Under the pieces are notes generated by a model. It did no database searches, was not told the DNA's origin, and was given only the letters and a program-made list of their open reading frames with translations. A stretch of 64,000 nt of DNA from assembly GCF_024748615.1 (NCBI RefSeq), contig NZ_CP087168.1, forward strand, positions 3,472,001 through 3,536,000. Reading direction: 5' to 3'. Shown one piece after another: positions 51,948-61,641 of the stretch. Origin of the DNA: Pseudomonas sp. B21-048. Its GTDB lineage: Bacteria > Pseudomonadota > Gammaproteobacteria > Pseudomonadales > Pseudomonadaceae. The position numbers and the translations under genes are program-made. Position 1 is the first letter of the stretch; each line of letters opens with the position of its first letter.

Positions 51948-54617
51948 ATGGCACAACAACCCCTGTTTTTCGACGAGGATCCACAAGAAACTCGCGAATG
52001 GCTCGAATCCATTGAATCGGTGGCGAGCGTCGAAGGGCGCCCTCGCGCCCACTATCTGATCGATCAGATGCTGGATTTCGATGCCAACCGCCATGGTAAT
52101 TTTTACGGGCGCGTCACCACGCCCTACGTCAACACCATTGCGGTCGACCGTCAGCAGCCTTACCCCGGCGACCTGACGATAGAGCACCGGATCAATGCTT
52201 ATATCCGTTGGAACGCTTTGGCCATGGTGCTGCGCGCCGGCAAACATTCGAACGTGGGCGGGCACATCGCTTCCTATGCCTCGGCGGCCATTCTGTACGA
52301 CGTCGGCTTCGAGCATTTCTTCCGTGGGCGCACCGAGCAGTTTGGTGGCGACATGGTGTATATCCAGGGCCACTCTTCGCCGGGCATCTACGGGCGCGCT
52401 TATCTGGAGGGACGACTGAGTGAAGATCAGTTGGATAACTTCCGCCGTGAGACCGACCGCGACGGTGTCTCGTCCTATCCGCACCCAAGGCTCATGCCGG
52501 ACTTCTGGCAGTTTCCGACGGTGTCCATGGGACTCGGACCGATCACCGCCGCGTATCAGGCCAGATTCATGCGCTACCTCGAAGACCGTGGCCTGAAAGA
52601 ACATCAAGGGCGCAAAGTGTGGGCGTTTCTCGGTGACGGCGAAATGGACCAGCCGGAATCGCTGGCGGCAATTTCCCTGGCAGGTCGGGAGAAGCTCGAC
52701 AATATTATTTTTGTCGTCAACTGCAACCTCCAGCGCCTGGACGGACCGGTGCGCGGCAACAGCAAGGTGATCCAGGAATTTGAAAGCCTGTACCGGGCGG
52801 CCGGCTGGAACGTCATCAAAGTGATCTGGGGCAGCGGTTGGGATGCCTTGCTGGAAAAGGACAAAAGCGGCCTGTTGCGTCAGCGCATGATGGAATGCGT
52901 GGACGGCGACTATCAAAACTACAAATCCCAGAACGGCGCTTATGTACGTGAGCATTTTTTTGGCAAATACCCTGAGCTGCTGGAACTGGTCAGCGACCTG
53001 AGCGACGACGAAATCTGGAAGCTCTCACGCGGTGGCCATGACCCGGAAAAAGTCTACAATGCCTACGCCGCCGCCATGCGCCACAGCGGCGGACCAACAG
53101 TCATTTTGGCAAAAACCGTCAAAGGCTTCGGCATGGGCGAAGCAGGCGAAGGCCAGAACATCAACCATCAACTCAAGAAGATGGGTGAGGACGCTGTCAA
53201 AGCGTTCCGTGATCGTTTCGGGCTGGACCTCACCGACGATCAATTGGGCGATATGCCCTACCTCAAACCGGCGGCGGACAGTGTCGAGGCCCTTTATCTA
53301 CAAGCCAGGCGCACCCAACTGGGCGGTTACGTGCCTGCGCGCTTCAGTGCGGTGGAGCCGTTGCAGATCCCGCCATTGTCGGCCCTGGACAGCCAGCTCA
53401 AAGGTACCGGCGAGCGCGGAATTTCCACCACTATGGCGTTTGTGCGCATCCTCGGCACTTTGCTCAAGGACCCGAGCATCGGCAAGCTGATTGTGCCCAT
53501 TGTCCCGGACGAATCACGCACCTTCGGCATGGAGAGCCTGTTCCGCCAGATCGGGATCCACTCCCACGTCGGCCAGTTGTATACACCTCAGGACGCCGGC
53601 CAACTGAGTTATTACAAGGAGGCACGGGATGGCCAGATCATGCAGGAGGGGCTGAACGAGTCCGGCGGAATTTCTTCCTGGATCGCAGCGAGTACTTCGT
53701 ACAGTACACACGGCGTGATGACGGTACCCTTCTACATCTTTTATTCGATGTTCGGCTTCCAGCGCGTCGGCGATCTGGCCTGGGCGGCGGGCGATGCACG
53801 CGCCCGAGGTTTTCTGCTGGGCGCCACGTCCGGCAGGACCACGCTGATGGGCGAAGGCCTGCAGCATGACGATGGTCACAGCCATGTGCTGTCCTCTACC
53901 GTACCGTGCTGTGTGTCCTACGACCCGACGTTCGCCTATGAACTGGCCGTGATCATCCAGGATGGCATGCGGCGTATGTATGTCGAAAACGAAGACATTT
54001 ATTACTACATCACACTGCTGAACGAAAACTACGCCCATCCGCCCATGCCCGAAGGTGTCGAGCAGGACATTCTCAAAGGTATGTATCGGCTCTCAACATC
54101 GGCGCAGCCAATCGAAGGCAAGCACGTGCAATTGATGGGTTGTGGTTCGATCCTGCAAGAAGTCATCGCCGCCGCGCAGTTGCTGGAGCAGGACTTCGGT
54201 GTAAGCAGCGAAGTGTGGAGCGTCACCAGCCTGACCGAACTGCGTCGCGATGGACAGGATGCCGAACGCTGGAATTTGCTGCATCCCCAGCAGCCACCCC
54301 GTATCGGTCACGTTGAAAGTTGCCTGCAAGATAAACAGGGTCCGGTGGTGGTAACGACTGATTACATGAAGATATTCGCCGACCAGATCCGCCCGTTCGT
54401 GCCCAAGCGGCGCTTTGTGGCATTAGGCACCGACGGTTTCGGTCAATCGGATACCCGGGAATCGTTGCGCAGGTTTTTCGAAGTGGATCGTCACTTCATT
54501 GCGTTGGCGGCCTTGAAGGCGCTGGCCGATGACGGAGGTGTGCCTAGGGAAAAAGTAGCTGAGGCGATTGCACTTTATGGGATTGACCCGGAGAAGCAGA
54601 ACCCAGCGAAAGTTTGA
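51948..54617 (+). CDS. aceE: Pyruvate dehydrogenase E1 component, homodimeric type (889 aa)
   Basis: A full-length AceE: the thiamine-diphosphate motif G229-D-G-E-M-D (AFLGDGEMDQPESL) running to NCN258-260, the inner loop VKGFGMGEAGEGQNINHQLK, GISSWIAASTSYSTHGVMTV, GATSGRTTLMGEGLQHDDGH and the C-terminal RRFVALGTDGFGQSDTRESL. It decarboxylates pyruvate and acetylates the lipoyl domains of E2. No aceF or lpd gene follows; an intrinsic terminator does, so this is a solitary paralogue that must borrow E2/E3 encoded elsewhere. ATG 51948 follows AGGAGA. Probably under MarR control. Confidence 0.92.
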   Translation: MAQQPLFFDEDPQETREWLESIESVASVEGRPRAHYLIDQMLDFDANRHGNFYGRVTTPYVNTIAVDRQQPYPGDLTIEHRINAYIRWNALAMVLRAGKHSNVGGHIASYASAAILYDVGFEHFFRGRTEQFGGDMVYIQGHSSPGIYGRAYLEGRLSEDQLDNFRRETDRDGVSSYPHPRLMPDFWQFPTVSMGLGPITAAYQARFMRYLEDRGLKEHQGRKVWAFLGDGEMDQPESLAAISLAGREKLDNIIFVVNCNLQRLDGPVRGNSKVIQEFESLYRAAGWNVIKVIWGSGWDALLEKDKSGLLRQRMMECVDGDYQNYKSQNGAYVREHFFGKYPELLELVSDLSDDEIWKLSRGGHDPEKVYNAYAAAMRHSGGPTVILAKTVKGFGMGEAGEGQNINHQLKKMGEDAVKAFRDRFGLDLTDDQLGDMPYLKPAADSVEALYLQARRTQLGGYVPARFSAVEPLQIPPLSALDSQLKGTGERGISTTMAFVRILGTLLKDPSIGKLIVPIVPDESRTFGMESLFRQIGIHSHVGQLYTPQDAGQLSYYKEARDGQIMQEGLNESGGISSWIAASTSYSTHGVMTVPFYIFYSMFGFQRVGDLAWAAGDARARGFLLGATSGRTTLMGEGLQHDDGHSHVLSSTVPCCVSYDPTFAYELAVIIQDGMRRMYVENEDIYYYITLLNENYAHPPMPEGVEQDILKGMYRLSTSAQPIEGKHVQLMGCGSILQEVIAAAQLLEQDFGVSSEVWSVTSLTELRRDGQDAERWNLLHPQQPPRIGHVESCLQDKQGPVVVTTDYMKIFADQIRPFVPKRRFVALGTDGFGQSDTRESLRRFFEVDRHFIALAALKALADDGGVPREKVAEAIALYGIDPEKQNPAKV

Positions 54618-54664
54618 GTCTTATCTATTGTAACTACCTCCCAATAAGGAGGGAGACAGCTTCT

Positions 54665-54691
54665 GGCCGCTGTGTTTACAGCGGCCTTTTT
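54665..54691 (+). terminator. Intrinsic terminator after aceE
   Basis: An eight-base stem GGCCGCTG/CAGCGGCC with a six-base loop (TGTTTA) is followed by TTTTT on the plus strand. Confidence 0.9.
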
Positions 54692-54997
54692 ATGGACTCT
54701 ATTAACTCCCCTGCTATTTCTCTTCAAGGAACTCGGCGTAACCCGACTGATGCGGTTGTGCGAAAACCACATGCCGTGGGAATCTCCGTTGTTCGCGTAC
54801 TCGATCCACTTCGATCTCGATAAACCCTTACCCTGGTTACGCCATTTCCAAGAACCCTGACTTCGATTGGGATCGCATCCTGATCGACGAAGATGAACTG
54901 CGCCGGGTTGACGACATCTCATGCCCAAGCACTGTATCGCCTCGCAGATAACTAAGATAAACGGCCGAATACGATCGTCCGTTTCGCCGGGGATGTC
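54692..54997. other. Gene-free stretch, possibly gene debris
   Basis: About 300 bases between the aceE terminator and the end of the efflux operon. Short frames such as NPDFDWDRILIDEDELRRV look protein-like in composition but have no start and no family I recognise. It may be the remains of a deleted gene. Confidence 0.35.
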
Positions 54998-56593
54998 TCA
55001 CGCTACTGCTCGTAAAGCGCGCACTTTCTCGTATCGCGAGAATCCGATCTTGATGCCGACTAGCATGGGGGCGGCGATTACAAAAAGCAGGGCCACGGCG
55101 ATGAACGCTGTGTCGAAGGCAATCACCGTGGACTGAATTGTCACTGACCGGCCCAGAAGGCTCATCGCTGCCCGGCTAGCGGCCGTTGTATCCATTCCTT
55201 TCGCGCTCAGCATGGCAGTCGTGGTCGTCATTCGCTCGATGACCGCGGCCCCGCCTGGGGTGACGTTGGCGCCGAGGACCACGGCATTGGTGACGACGTT
55301 ATGGTCGATCAGTGTCTGGAGCCCTGCGACTCCAATGAGGCCACCTAGTTGGCGACCCGTATTGAAAAGGCCTATTCCACTGGCGAGGTTTCGGCTGTTG
55401 AGGTGGCTGAAGGCGATCAGCGTGATCGATAAAAACAGAAAGCCAAGCCCCAACCCGCGCAACAGGATAGCCGCCATCATGTCGTCCGCGCCGCTTTCGC
55501 TGGTAGAACCGGACAGCATCCACATCGCCACCATGATCATCAGGATGCCAAAGGGCACGGTGGCGAACGGCGCAACGCGGCGGGCCTGCATGAGCCAAGC
55601 CGATATGAGCAGCGCGCCGACAAAAAACGCGCCGCTGGGCAACAGGAGCCGACCGGCATCGGTAGGCGTGAACCCGAGGACCGACAGGGCGAACGCCGGA
55701 ATCAGGAACGCGCTGCCGAACAAGGCGGCGCCGGCAACAAAACTGACGATAAAGGCGAAAGAAAAATCGCTCGATTTGAACAGGGTGAAGTCCAGCAGCC
55801 CCTGCCCTTTGGCCAACACTTGTTGACCGAAAAATGCCAGCAGAGCGGCTGCGCCGATCACGGTTAGCCACAGGATGTGAGGCTCCTCGAACCAGTCCCA
55901 TCGGCTGCCTTGGCTGAGAACGTAGGTGAAACAGAACAAGGTGGCAGAGATCAGCGAGAAGCCGATCCAGTCAAACGGACGATGCCGGACCTTGACGGGC
56001 ATTGGGCCGTCCGCGATCAGCACAAGTCCGGTAGCCGCCAAAGCAATCGGGACAACGCTGAAGAAAATCCATGTCCAGGATTGGCTATCGATCAACCACC
56101 CTTGAAGCGCCGGGGCGAGCGTCGCGGGCGCGACAACGGAGCCCATGGCAAACAGGGCCTGGAGGATGGGCTGACGGGACCGCGGATAAGCGCGAAATAT
56201 CATCGCCTGCCCCCCGACCAGCAGCGTGCCGCCGGCGAAGCCCTGAATCACCCGAAGTGCAACCAGCAGATCCAGCCGAGCGGTAATGGCGGCAATGCCA
56301 CACGCCAGGCCCATGACCAGGGTCGAGCTGATGATCACATGACGCGCAGCGAAACGGTTTATCAGCCAAGGAGCGGTCATGAACCCGATCAGCTTGAGCG
56401 CAATGTAGCCAATATCCAACCAGGCAAACTCATCTGGCGTTGCATAGGTGTCGCCGATGATGTCGCTGCGTCCGAGCGACAGAACGGTGCTGGCAATCGC
56501 TTCCGTCAGCGTGGCAAGCACAATGCCGGCAATGAGCAGGACACCGGTCGTAGCGCTGGCGTTGCTCCGCGTGGCACTGGCAACCGTGTTCAT
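54998..56593 (-). CDS. MFS multidrug exporter, EmrB-like (531 aa)
   Basis: About fourteen transmembrane spans, with LINRFAARHVIISSTLVMGL (motif A region) and VIQGFAGGTLLVGGQAMIFR (span 4 motif) of the DHA2/EmrB group. Its ATG overlaps the stop of the membrane-fusion gene by 4 bases, so exporter and adaptor are made together. With the HlyD-family partner and an outer-membrane TolC-like channel it would pump drugs out of the cell. Substrate unknown. Confidence 0.87.
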   Translation of the reverse strand: MNTVASATRSNASATTGVLLIAGIVLATLTEAIASTVLSLGRSDIIGDTYATPDEFAWLDIGYIALKLIGFMTAPWLINRFAARHVIISSTLVMGLACGIAAITARLDLLVALRVIQGFAGGTLLVGGQAMIFRAYPRSRQPILQALFAMGSVVAPATLAPALQGWLIDSQSWTWIFFSVVPIALAATGLVLIADGPMPVKVRHRPFDWIGFSLISATLFCFTYVLSQGSRWDWFEEPHILWLTVIGAAALLAFFGQQVLAKGQGLLDFTLFKSSDFSFAFIVSFVAGAALFGSAFLIPAFALSVLGFTPTDAGRLLLPSGAFFVGALLISAWLMQARRVAPFATVPFGILMIMVAMWMLSGSTSESGADDMMAAILLRGLGLGFLFLSITLIAFSHLNSRNLASGIGLFNTGRQLGGLIGVAGLQTLIDHNVVTNAVVLGANVTPGGAAVIERMTTTTAMLSAKGMDTTAASRAAMSLLGRSVTIQSTVIAFDTAFIAVALLFVIAAPMLVGIKIGFSRYEKVRALRAVA

Positions 56594-57687
56594 GAGCCGC
56601 CCCCTTGCGCCACCTCGACCCGCGCGGACAAGCCAGGCACGATGCGGCCCGGCAACGGGTTGTGGGCAAGCCGGATTTTTACCGGAACCCGCTGCACGAC
56701 ACGCACAAAGTTCCCTGTTGCATTGTCTGTGGGGAGCAAGCTGAACGCCGACCCACTGCCCGGTGCAAAACTGTCGACCATGCCTTCAAGTGCCTCGTTC
56801 GGGTAGCCGTCGACCGTAATGCGCACACGCTGACCGGGGCGGATATGTTCGAGCTGGGTCTCCTTGAAATTCGCCACGACCCACACATCATTGACCGGCA
56901 CGATATCGAGCAAGGCCCCACCCGGCGTAACGAACCGGCCGACGCGGACCTGACGGTTACCGACAACGCCATCAACAGGCGCGTGTACCACGGTGCTGTC
57001 GAGATCGATCTGGGCCAGATCGCGCGCGGCCTGTGCCTGCGCCACAGCAGCAACGGCAGCTTCTCGCTGGGCCACAAGGACGGTGATGCGTTGCTGTTGA
57101 GCCTCGACCGTTGCCGAAGCCGCCGATACCGTCGCCTCGGCTCTGGAGCGTGCCGTGCCGGTTTCATCGACGAGGGCCTGGCTGACCGCGTTGCTGACGA
57201 TAAGTTTTTGGCTGCGATCGTGGGTCTTGGTCGCCAGATTCATCTCGGCGGAGGCCGAGCGGCGCTGGGCTTCGGCCTGTCGAATCAGGCTACGCTGAAG
57301 CTGGGTTTCGGCATCGACATGGGTCAGGCGCGCCTGGGCAGCGCTGACATTGGCCACTGCTTGAGCAAGTCGCGCTCGATAGTCCCTATCGTCAATCCGG
57401 AACAGGACATCCCCCGCACGGACGGTCTGGTTGTCCTCGACCTCTACCGCCGTGACATAGCCGGCAACTTTGGCGGCGAGCGAGGTGAGGTCGCCGCGCA
57501 CATAAGCGTTATCGGTGGAGGTCGCACCACTCGAAAACGCCATGGCCCATCCGCCAGCCAAGACCGCCACGGCGCCGATGCACAGCAGGATGCCAATCGT
57601 CTTTTTCTTGCTTTGCCGCGCCACCACGACAGGGATCTCATCGCTTGCGCTGGTGGCAATGGCGGCCTTGTCCTGAAGCGAGTTCAT
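56590..57687 (-). CDS. HlyD/EmrA-family membrane fusion protein (365 aa)
   Basis: One N-terminal span (about 31-50: IGILLCIGAVAVLAGGWAMA), a biotinyl-lipoyl-like half (VAGYVTAVEVEDNQTVRAGD), a long Ala-rich coiled-coil hairpin (about 100-215), the second lipoyl half (VVHAPVDGVVGNRQVRVGRF) and a beta-barrel (FKETQLEHIRPGQRVRITVD). This is the periplasmic adaptor of an EmrAB-type pump, cotranscribed with the exporter through a 4-base overlap. Confidence 0.9.
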   Translation of the reverse strand: MNSLQDKAAIATSASDEIPVVVARQSKKKTIGILLCIGAVAVLAGGWAMAFSSGATSTDNAYVRGDLTSLAAKVAGYVTAVEVEDNQTVRAGDVLFRIDDRDYRARLAQAVANVSAAQARLTHVDAETQLQRSLIRQAEAQRRSASAEMNLATKTHDRSQKLIVSNAVSQALVDETGTARSRAEATVSAASATVEAQQQRITVLVAQREAAVAAVAQAQAARDLAQIDLDSTVVHAPVDGVVGNRQVRVGRFVTPGGALLDIVPVNDVWVVANFKETQLEHIRPGQRVRITVDGYPNEALEGMVDSFAPGSGSAFSLLPTDNATGNFVRVVQRVPVKIRLAHNPLPGRIVPGLSARVEVAQGGGS

Positions 57688-57786
57688 GTTCTTGTTTCCT
57701 GTTCAATGCCAAGGGACCTGCAACAACCGCAGGACGGCAGTGACCTGCCGCCCGGCTGTTGAGCGTCGATGAGCGCGTTGATCGGC

Positions 57787-58200
57787 TCACTTCTTAATAG
57801 GTGTAACGAGCTCCTTTTCGTTGCTGTCGAGGACGAACACGGCCAGCAGGCGTGCGGGCTTCGTGTCGCTGGCGTTGGCGCTGACTTCGTGCACGGAGCC
57901 CGGCTCCTCTACGAAGTTTTCGCCGACGTTGTAGATCTTTTCCGGCTCGCCTTTGACTTTGATGCGAAACGAGCCCTCCAGGACCGTTGCATAAATGAAG
58001 GCCGTTTTCGGATGGGTGTGGGACGGCGACGCGGCGCCCGGCCCGTACTCGACCAGCACGCCCTTCATGCTTTTGCCAGGGAGGTTGGGAATGGGCCGGT
58101 CAAATACGACCGACACCTTGCCTGCGGGCGGCTCGGCGGCCGACGCTGCGGTGATCGACAGCGCTGCGAAGGCAGCGGCCAAGAGATATCGGGTAAACAT
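57787..58200 (-). CDS. Exported cupin-domain protein (137 aa)
   Basis: A Sec signal (MFTRYLLAAAFAALSITAAS, ending ASA-AE) is followed by a single cupin barrel: PSHTHPKTAFIYATVLEGSF with the two metal-ligand histidines and Glu of motif 1 region, and VEEPGSVHEVSANAS for motif 2 (His). It is probably a metal-binding periplasmic protein. It lies between the pump operon and the NmrA-like gene, on the same strand, with gaps of 99 and 43 bases. Confidence 0.83.
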   Translation of the reverse strand: MFTRYLLAAAFAALSITAASAAEPPAGKVSVVFDRPIPNLPGKSMKGVLVEYGPGAASPSHTHPKTAFIYATVLEGSFRIKVKGEPEKIYNVGENFVEEPGSVHEVSANASDTKPARLLAVFVLDSNEKELVTPIKK

Positions 58201-58243
58201 GGCAATTCTCCTTTATGCGTATGTGTTGTGATGGCGCGGCCCG

Positions 58244-58996
58244 TTACCGAGCCGTCGACTGACCGAGCCAGTCCTCGAAGCGGATCGCGCCCAGGCGTGG
58301 GTTCTTGCCGGGGGTCAGCGATTGATCGTCGAGCACCGAACCGAAGTAGCGCGCGTGCACATCCGGCACGACCTTGCGCGTGTCCTGAGTGGCCCGCAGG
58401 AAGCGCCTGACCAGTTCGTCGAGTGGCATGGCCTCGGGACCGGCGACTTCGACCGTGCCATTGACCGGCGTTGCTAGCGTGACCTCGGCGAGCGCCGCCA
58501 CCACGTCGTCGGAGGCCATCGGCTGGATCAGCGCCGGTGACAGGCAAATCTCCTCGCCAACGGTGGCCGCCTGCGCAATGCCGCCGACAAACTCGAAGAA
58601 CTGTGTGGCACGCAAAATGGTGTAAGGGATGCCGGACGCCTTGATCAGGTTTTCCTGCGCGACCTTGGCCCGGAAATAGCCGTTTTCGGGAAGCCGTTCA
58701 CTGCCGACGATCGACAGGGCAACGTGATGGCGAACGCCAGCGGCCGCCTCGGCAGCCAGCAGGTTACGGCTCGATGTTTCGAAGAACTCGAGCACGGCCT
58801 GGTCTTCCCATGAGGGCGCATTCGCCACGTCGACGACGATATCGGCGCCATCCATCGCTTGGGCCAGGCCCTCGCGAGTGATGCTGTTCACGCCCGTGCT
58901 GGGGGCGGCTGCGAGCGCTTCGTGGCCGCGCTCGCGGAGGATCTTCACAAGTTTCGATCCGATGAGGCCGGTGCCTCCAATGACGACGATCTTCAT
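58244..58996 (-). CDS. NmrA/SDR-like NAD(P)-binding protein (250 aa)
   Basis: Start ATG 58996 gives MKIVVIGGTGLIGSKLVKIL, a Rossmann GGTGxIG nucleotide-binding loop. It continues with VVDVANAPSWEDQAVLEFFE, HHVALSIVGSERLPENGYFR and YTILRATQFFEFVGG, as in atypical SDR (NmrA/YbjT) proteins. The usual YxxxK pair is replaced by YFRAK, typical of this subgroup. It is divergent from the CadC-like regulator, which may control it, the cupin and the pump. Confidence 0.85.
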   Translation of the reverse strand: MKIVVIGGTGLIGSKLVKILRERGHEALAAAPSTGVNSITREGLAQAMDGADIVVDVANAPSWEDQAVLEFFETSSRNLLAAEAAAGVRHHVALSIVGSERLPENGYFRAKVAQENLIKASGIPYTILRATQFFEFVGGIAQAATVGEEICLSPALIQPMASDDVVAALAEVTLATPVNGTVEVAGPEAMPLDELVRRFLRATQDTRKVVPDVHARYFGSVLDDQSLTPGKNPRLGAIRFEDWLGQSTAR

Positions 58997-59240
58997 GGTT
59001 TCTCTCCGCTTCTCGACGGCAACCATTGCCGTCGATGTAGATCGAGAGTGCCAGCGCGTATCAGGGAAGTCCTTGTGCCGGCCTTGGGTTTGCCTTCAGG
59101 CAAGCTTGGTTTTTCGTCCAAAGACTGGCGTCCCTCGCTGGACGGTGCAGCGGGTTACACGCTGTCGTATTATTCGATACCACTTACTAATCGCCTGCTC
59201 AGACACGGAGTCGGGGGCGCTCGACCAGGGGATTCTTACC

Positions 59241-60830
59241 TTGCCATTCGTGTTTGAAGACTACGTGCTCGATCAGCAGCGCCGGGAACTGACCTTGCGC
59301 GGGCAAGTCGTGGCTGTCGGGCCGCAGGTCTTCGATCTATTGCTGCAGCTCGTCAGCAACCGCGATCGCGTCGTCAGCAAGGACGACCTGCTCAGCGCCG
59401 TGTGGAGCGGTCGGATCGTCTCGGAATCGACGATCACCAGCCACATCAATGCGGTGCGCAAAGCCATCGGCGATACCGGCGAAGAACAGCGCTTGGTGCG
59501 CACAGTCGCCCGTAAGGGCTACCGCTTCGTCGGCGAGATCAAGGTGGATGAGGTCGGGGAAACGCGACAGCCTGACATCGAAGAGCCCACTCCCGAGGAC
59601 CTGAAGCAAACGCCTCCACCCACCCTCGTCCTGCCGGACAAACCCTCCATTACTGTCTTGCCCTTTCAAAACCTGAGCGGCGATCCGGAGCAGGAGTATT
59701 TCGCCGATGGCATGGTGGAGGACATCATCACCGCCCTGTCGCGTATCCGCTGGCTGTTCGTCATCGCACACAATTCAAGCTTCACCTACAAGGGACGGGA
59801 CGTGGACGTCCAGGGCGTTGGCCAGACACTCGGCGTGCGCTACGTGCTGGAAGGTAGCGTGCGCAAGTCCGGGAACAAGGTACGCATCACCGGGCAGCTG
59901 ATCGACGCGACGACCGGGATGCATATCTGGGCGGAGCGCTTCGAAGGAATGCTCCACGACATCTTCGAGCTGCAGGATCAAATCGCCGAAAGCGTCGTCG
60001 GCGCCATAGCACCGCAGCTGGAACGGGCGGAAATCGAGCGCGCCAAGCGCAAACCGACGGAAAGCCTGGACGCTTACGACTATTACCTGCGCGCAATGCC
60101 GAAACTGCACAACGGCACCCGCGAAGCCATCGAGCAAGCGCTGCCGTTGTTCTACAAGGCCATCGAGCTCGATCCGGAATTCGCATCGGCCTATGGCATG
60201 GCAGCCTGGTGCCACTTCTGGCGCAAGTTGAATGGCTGGATGACCGATCGGCCTCAAGAAATCGCCGAGGGCGCACGGCTTGCGCGTCTGGCGGTGGAAC
60301 TCGGCCGGGATGATGCGGTGGCGCTGACGCGAGGCGGACATGCACTTGCCCATCTCGCCGGCGATGTCGATGGCGGCATTGCCCTGCTCGACAGGGCACG
60401 CCTGCTCAACCCCAACCTCGCCCCCGCGTGGTTCCTCGGCGGGATCCTGCGCGCGCTGCGCGGCGAAACAGACGCCGCCATCGAGCATCTGACCCATGCC
60501 GTTCGCTTGAGCCCGCTGGATCCGGAAATGTTCAGAATGCAGGTCGGGATGGCGCTCGCCCACTTCGTCGCCGGGCGCTTCGATGCCGCTGCTGCTTGGG
60601 CGGAAAAGGCGCTGGGTAACCTGCCCTGCCTTCTGATATCGGTTGCCCTGATGGCGGCCAGTCATGCACTCAGCGGACGCATGGACAAAGCGAAGCAAGC
60701 GATGCAGCGTTTGCATGAGCTGGATCCGTCTTTGCGCATTTCTAACCTGAAGGAGTGGTTGCCAATCCAGCGTCCTGAGGATTTTGCGCGGTTTGCTGAT
60801 GGGTTGCGGCTGGCTGGGTTGCCGGAGTGA
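59241..60830 (+). CDS. CadC-like winged-helix regulator with tetratricopeptide repeats (529 aa)
   Basis: The probable start is a TTG at 59241 (LPFVFEDYVLDQQRREL) with AGGGG about ten bases upstream; no ATG or GTG fits the family's N-terminus. Residues about 1-100 form an OmpR-type winged helix (VGPQVFDLLLQLVSNRDRVV, INAVRKAIGDTGEEQRLVRT, KGYRFVG). After a Pro-rich linker comes a conserved domain ITVLPFQNLSGDPEQEYFAD, as in adenylate-cyclase-like/TolB-N-type regulators. From about residue 290 on, TPR-like helical pairs follow (PLFYKAIELDPEFASAYGMA). There is no membrane span, so it senses cytosolic signals. Confidence 0.85.
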   Translation: MPFVFEDYVLDQQRRELTLRGQVVAVGPQVFDLLLQLVSNRDRVVSKDDLLSAVWSGRIVSESTITSHINAVRKAIGDTGEEQRLVRTVARKGYRFVGEIKVDEVGETRQPDIEEPTPEDLKQTPPPTLVLPDKPSITVLPFQNLSGDPEQEYFADGMVEDIITALSRIRWLFVIAHNSSFTYKGRDVDVQGVGQTLGVRYVLEGSVRKSGNKVRITGQLIDATTGMHIWAERFEGMLHDIFELQDQIAESVVGAIAPQLERAEIERAKRKPTESLDAYDYYLRAMPKLHNGTREAIEQALPLFYKAIELDPEFASAYGMAAWCHFWRKLNGWMTDRPQEIAEGARLARLAVELGRDDAVALTRGGHALAHLAGDVDGGIALLDRARLLNPNLAPAWFLGGILRALRGETDAAIEHLTHAVRLSPLDPEMFRMQVGMALAHFVAGRFDAAAAWAEKALGNLPCLLISVALMAASHALSGRMDKAKQAMQRLHELDPSLRISNLKEWLPIQRPEDFARFADGLRLAGLPE

Positions 60831-60892
60831 CTGTGGTCTGGTGAACTGCGAAATTGCTTGCTAAAGCCAACGCATGCGATGACCTGGCTCCC

Positions 60893-60905
60893 GGAGCTGC
60901 CGAAG
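60893..60905. repeat. Fragment of the CTGCCGAAGGCTGCGATC repeat
   Basis: GGAGCTGCCGAAG matches the inner half of one arm of the repeat at 33916-33986. The rest of the arm is degenerate (AAAGTCG). Confidence 0.4.
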
Positions 60906-61011
60906 AAAGTCGTGTTCGCCCTCAGCTCCCCACCCGACGGCTATGCCCAGCTCCTGTCAGTATGCTTAATGTTAAGGCTTTACATGGGCTCATCCCTGTC
61001 CGACTCAGAAT

Positions 61012-61641
61012 TCATGCCGGCCGCGACGTGAACGCCAGGCGAACCGCAAGCAACACCAATACGAATGCCAGGCCCCGCGACTGCCACTTCGCGGACTCGC
61101 CTTTGTGGGACGCGTAACCCCGGATGATTCCCCCCACCAGGCCCAGCGCGACGTGGAAAAAGGCCGCGATCAGTGTCAACACCAGCCCCAGCGTCACGAT
61201 TTGCTGTGCGACCGGAGAACTGCCCCGAACAACGAACTGCGGCAAAAACACCATGAAGAACAGCAGCGCTTTCGGGTTGAGCAAAGAGTTCAGCATCGCA
61301 CGTATGAACACCGACATCAGCGAGGCCTGGATGGCGGAGTGGAGTGGAAGTCCGGCACGAACCCGTATGGCCTTCCAGGCCATCCAGAGCAGATAGAACG
61401 CACCGGTCCAGCGGATCAGGTCGAACGACGGTGGCCACTGCGCTATTGCGGCCGTGAGACCGGCTGCGGTGAGCGCGGTCAATACGAGGTCAGCTGCGCC
61501 AATTCCCAATGCAGCAACGACGCCGCCACGCCAGCCGTAGCTCGCGCCGTGCGCAATCACGAAGGCCATGTTGGGGCCGGGAGACATCAGCAACAGCAAC
61601 ACCGCCCCCGCAAACAGCAGTAGCGTCGATGGCTCTACCAT
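61012..61641 (-). CDS. LysE-family amino acid exporter (209 aa)
   Basis: Six hydrophobic spans with the N-terminal signature LLLMSPGPNMAFVIAHGASY then GWRGG of LysE/RhtB exporters and the LLNPKALLFFMVFLPQF motif in the middle. These proteins export basic amino acids, threonine or homoserine derivatives. Its start overlaps the VOC gene stop by 7 bases, so the two are coupled. The substrate could be the compound handled by the VOC protein or sensed by the divergent MocR-type regulator. Confidence 0.9.
   Translation of the reverse strand: MVEPSTLLLFAGAVLLLLMSPGPNMAFVIAHGASYGWRGGVVAALGIGAADLVLTALTAAGLTAAIAQWPPSFDLIRWTGAFYLLWMAWKAIRVRAGLPLHSAIQASLMSVFIRAMLNSLLNPKALLFFMVFLPQFVVRGSSPVAQQIVTLGLVLTLIAAFFHVALGLVGGIIRGYASHKGESAKWQSRGLAFVLVLLAVRLAFTSRPA

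Noticed and set aside
51897-52955. Minus-strand open frame of 352 codons
   Set aside because: It is antisense to aceE, whose motifs are unambiguous on the plus strand.
54692-54997. Transposase remnant after aceE
   Set aside because: Short protein-like stretches are present, but none matches a transposase motif I know, so I left it unassigned.
59775-60716. Minus-strand open frame of 313 codons
   Set aside because: It is antisense to the TPR part of the CadC-like regulator and has shadow-like composition.
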